NCBI GenBank assembly: GCA_048213135.1
Contig: PS015129.1
Span: forward strand, 237,090-281,693
Origin: Reclinomonas americana ATCC 50394
Taxonomy: Eukaryota; Jakobida; Jakobea; Jakobida
Reading direction: 5' to 3'
Length of the DNA stretch: 44,604 nucleotides
In this document: piece by piece, positions 43,273-44,604 of the stretch
How the letters are laid out: each line of letters begins with the position of its first letter
Numbering within the stretch: the first letter of the stretch is position 1
Position numbers and translations under genes: made by a program
The notes under the pieces: generated by a model
What the model saw: only the letters and a program-made list of their open reading frames with translations
Told to the model about the DNA's origin: nothing
Databases searched by the model: none

Positions 43273-44604
43273 AACAGTTGACAGCGACATGATAATTCAT
43301 TCTTGCGTGCATGCATGCATGCAGAGCGCGGCTGGTCGACTTCGCAAGACAAGTCGAAGAAGAAGGGCAAACAGAGTGCAAGTGCTGAAGAAGCCTCGTC
43401 GTCATCATCGTCCTCTTCCACTGCTGCTGCAGCGGGCGGGAAGAAGGCGCCGGCCGGAAAGGGTACCAAGGCGAGTGTATGTGTGATACAGAGAGAATGA
43501 GCACAATGCTTACCGCCTTGTGTCTCACATTCTTCGGTCACATGACACAGGTCAAGAGGCACGTGCAGGCACCGGACCCAGTGGAGGATGCGCACTTCTA
43601 CGCCTCGCTGCGTGGTGGGCATCAGGATGACATTGTGTATGCGGCGATATCGCCCGGCGGATCGTTGCGTGTGTTGTTGGGGTGTCGCTCTCCTCTCGTG
43701 CTCACGTGCAAGTGGCTGGCAGGTTCGTTGTCACGGTGTCGCGCGATCGCACCGGCCGCTTCTTCCCGATGGACGAGCTGCTGCCGCGAGGCAACTCTAC
43801 TCGGCTGGAGGCGAAGCCAGAGTTGCGTGACGAGAGAAGAGGAGAGCAAAGAAGGGAGAAGTGTGCTCATTCTCTCCCGCTCGCAGGGCCGCCAAGTTCA
43901 CCATGGACGACCGCCCCACGTGCGGTGCGTTGTGCTCTGACGACCGTGTGCTCATCCTCGCCGTGGAGGACAAGCCAGAGATTCAGCTGTGGGGCATTCG
44001 TGAAAATGTGCGTACGTCTTGTCGCCACCTCCCGCATTCTTCTCTCTCACCGCGATGCCGTTCACAGGTGTTTGCCAAGTCGAAGCGCCAGCCTGCGGAG
44101 CTCGTGAAGAAGCTCATTGTTGCGTGGGTGTCTGTCCTCTGTCTGCATGCCACACAGTCCTCTCGAGTCTCAATGATGTGGTGCAGCGACCGTCGGAGTT
44201 CCGTCTCGCCCCGCCGGTGGTGGCAGTGGGTATCTCGGGCGATCGTGCGGTGGCCATGGCAGTGGCGCGTGATGAGGTGGTGACGCTGTGGGATGTGCGC
44301 AGTGGCGACGTGGTGCACTCGTTCACCACCAAATCAGGTACGAGCTGCTGTCAATTCCCACGCAACCACGAGGAAGCGCTCATACTGTCGACGTTGCTGC
44401 AGGCGTGCCTCGCGGTGCCACAATGACACTCGATGGCGCTCTCTTCTCGGTCGTCTGCGCCATGCCGGATCTGCCAGTGTTCCACGTGGTGCGCAAAGCC
44501 AATGCCTTCCACAGCTGCGACCGAGTCATGGTGTTGCCGGGTGATCAGGTTTGTTGTGCTCCACGTCGATGGTGCGATTGTGCACTCCTGCTGCCAGCGC
44601 TCAC
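43103..44604 (+). CDS. TBL2: TBL2-like WD40 protein with N-terminal membrane anchor; 3' end beyond window
   Basis: Exons: 43103-43217, 43325-43476, 43551-43663, 43723-43821, 43887-44007, 44068 to about 44118, 44158-44337 and 44407-44550, continuing past the edge. The N-terminus MEYLFYTVAAVLTIAIIWVF is a single TM anchor. Next come a Lys/Ser/Ala-rich spacer, then HQDDIVYAAISPGGSFVVTV with SRDRTGRFF (WD blade 1), CGALCSDDRVLILAVEDKP with EIQLWG (blade 2), and VAVGISGDRAVAMAVARDEV with VTLWDVRSGD (blade 3). This order of TM anchor, basic spacer and WD40 repeats is that of TBL2, an ER membrane protein linked to stress signalling and RNA binding in animals. The junction between the 44068 and 44158 exons does not keep the frame with any GT donor I can find; a one-base error is likely. 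Confidence 0.75.

Noticed and set aside
1-44604. CRISPR arrays, insertion sequences, tRNA or rRNA genes
   Set aside because: None seen. The repeats lack equal spacers, no transposase-like frame is present, and no cloverleaf with matching arms was noticed, although short RNA genes could be missed by eye.

Overview
This window is a gene-dense stretch of nuclear DNA from a eukaryote, most likely a unicellular one. The genes are compact and mostly 70-300 bp apart. They are broken by many short GT-AG introns of about 45-120 nt, lie on both strands in convergent and divergent pairs, and sit among many simple repeats (CA/GT, CT, GGA, GAA) and several runs of N. Gene content includes a 7TM-RGS receptor, a two-domain fluoride exporter, and a VPS13 with a PH domain near its N-terminus. 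I cannot place the lineage from sequence alone. None of the exon structures below is computed: I joined exons by hand from reading frame, splice sites and family knowledge, so some boundaries are uncertain.

Left part (1-14 kb). A truncated minus-strand gene encodes a secreted trypsin-like protein whose catalytic His position is Ser, followed by a long Gly/Gln array. Next come a minus-strand 7TM receptor with a C-terminal RGS domain, a divergent plus-strand gene for a probably lipid-anchored protein with two copies of an unrecognised ~110-residue module, a minus-strand XK-related-like membrane protein with a repeat-filled intron, and a plus-strand unknown gene with an apparent frameshift near its end.

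Middle part (14-28.5 kb). In order: CDC23/APC8 (plus), mitochondrial enoyl-CoA hydratase (minus), twinfilin (minus), a degenerate tandem repeat, FEX fluoride exporter (minus), a small unknown gene (plus), and a gene with a U-box-like C-terminus (plus, interrupted by a gap).

Right part (28.6-44.6 kb). A VPS13 lipid-transfer gene covers about 12.6 kb of the minus strand, followed by a secreted tectonin-repeat protein (minus) and a truncated TBL2-like ER-anchored WD40 gene (plus). The genes are mainly housekeeping (cell cycle, beta-oxidation, actin, lipid transport, ion export) and do not form one pathway.

The observation I find most interesting is not a gene. At least twelve introns in nine or more genes begin with GTTGCG(T/C) and almost never have G as the last exon base, whereas nearly all other introns here begin GTGNG/GTRNG after an exonic G. 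This looks like a second class of 5' splice site.
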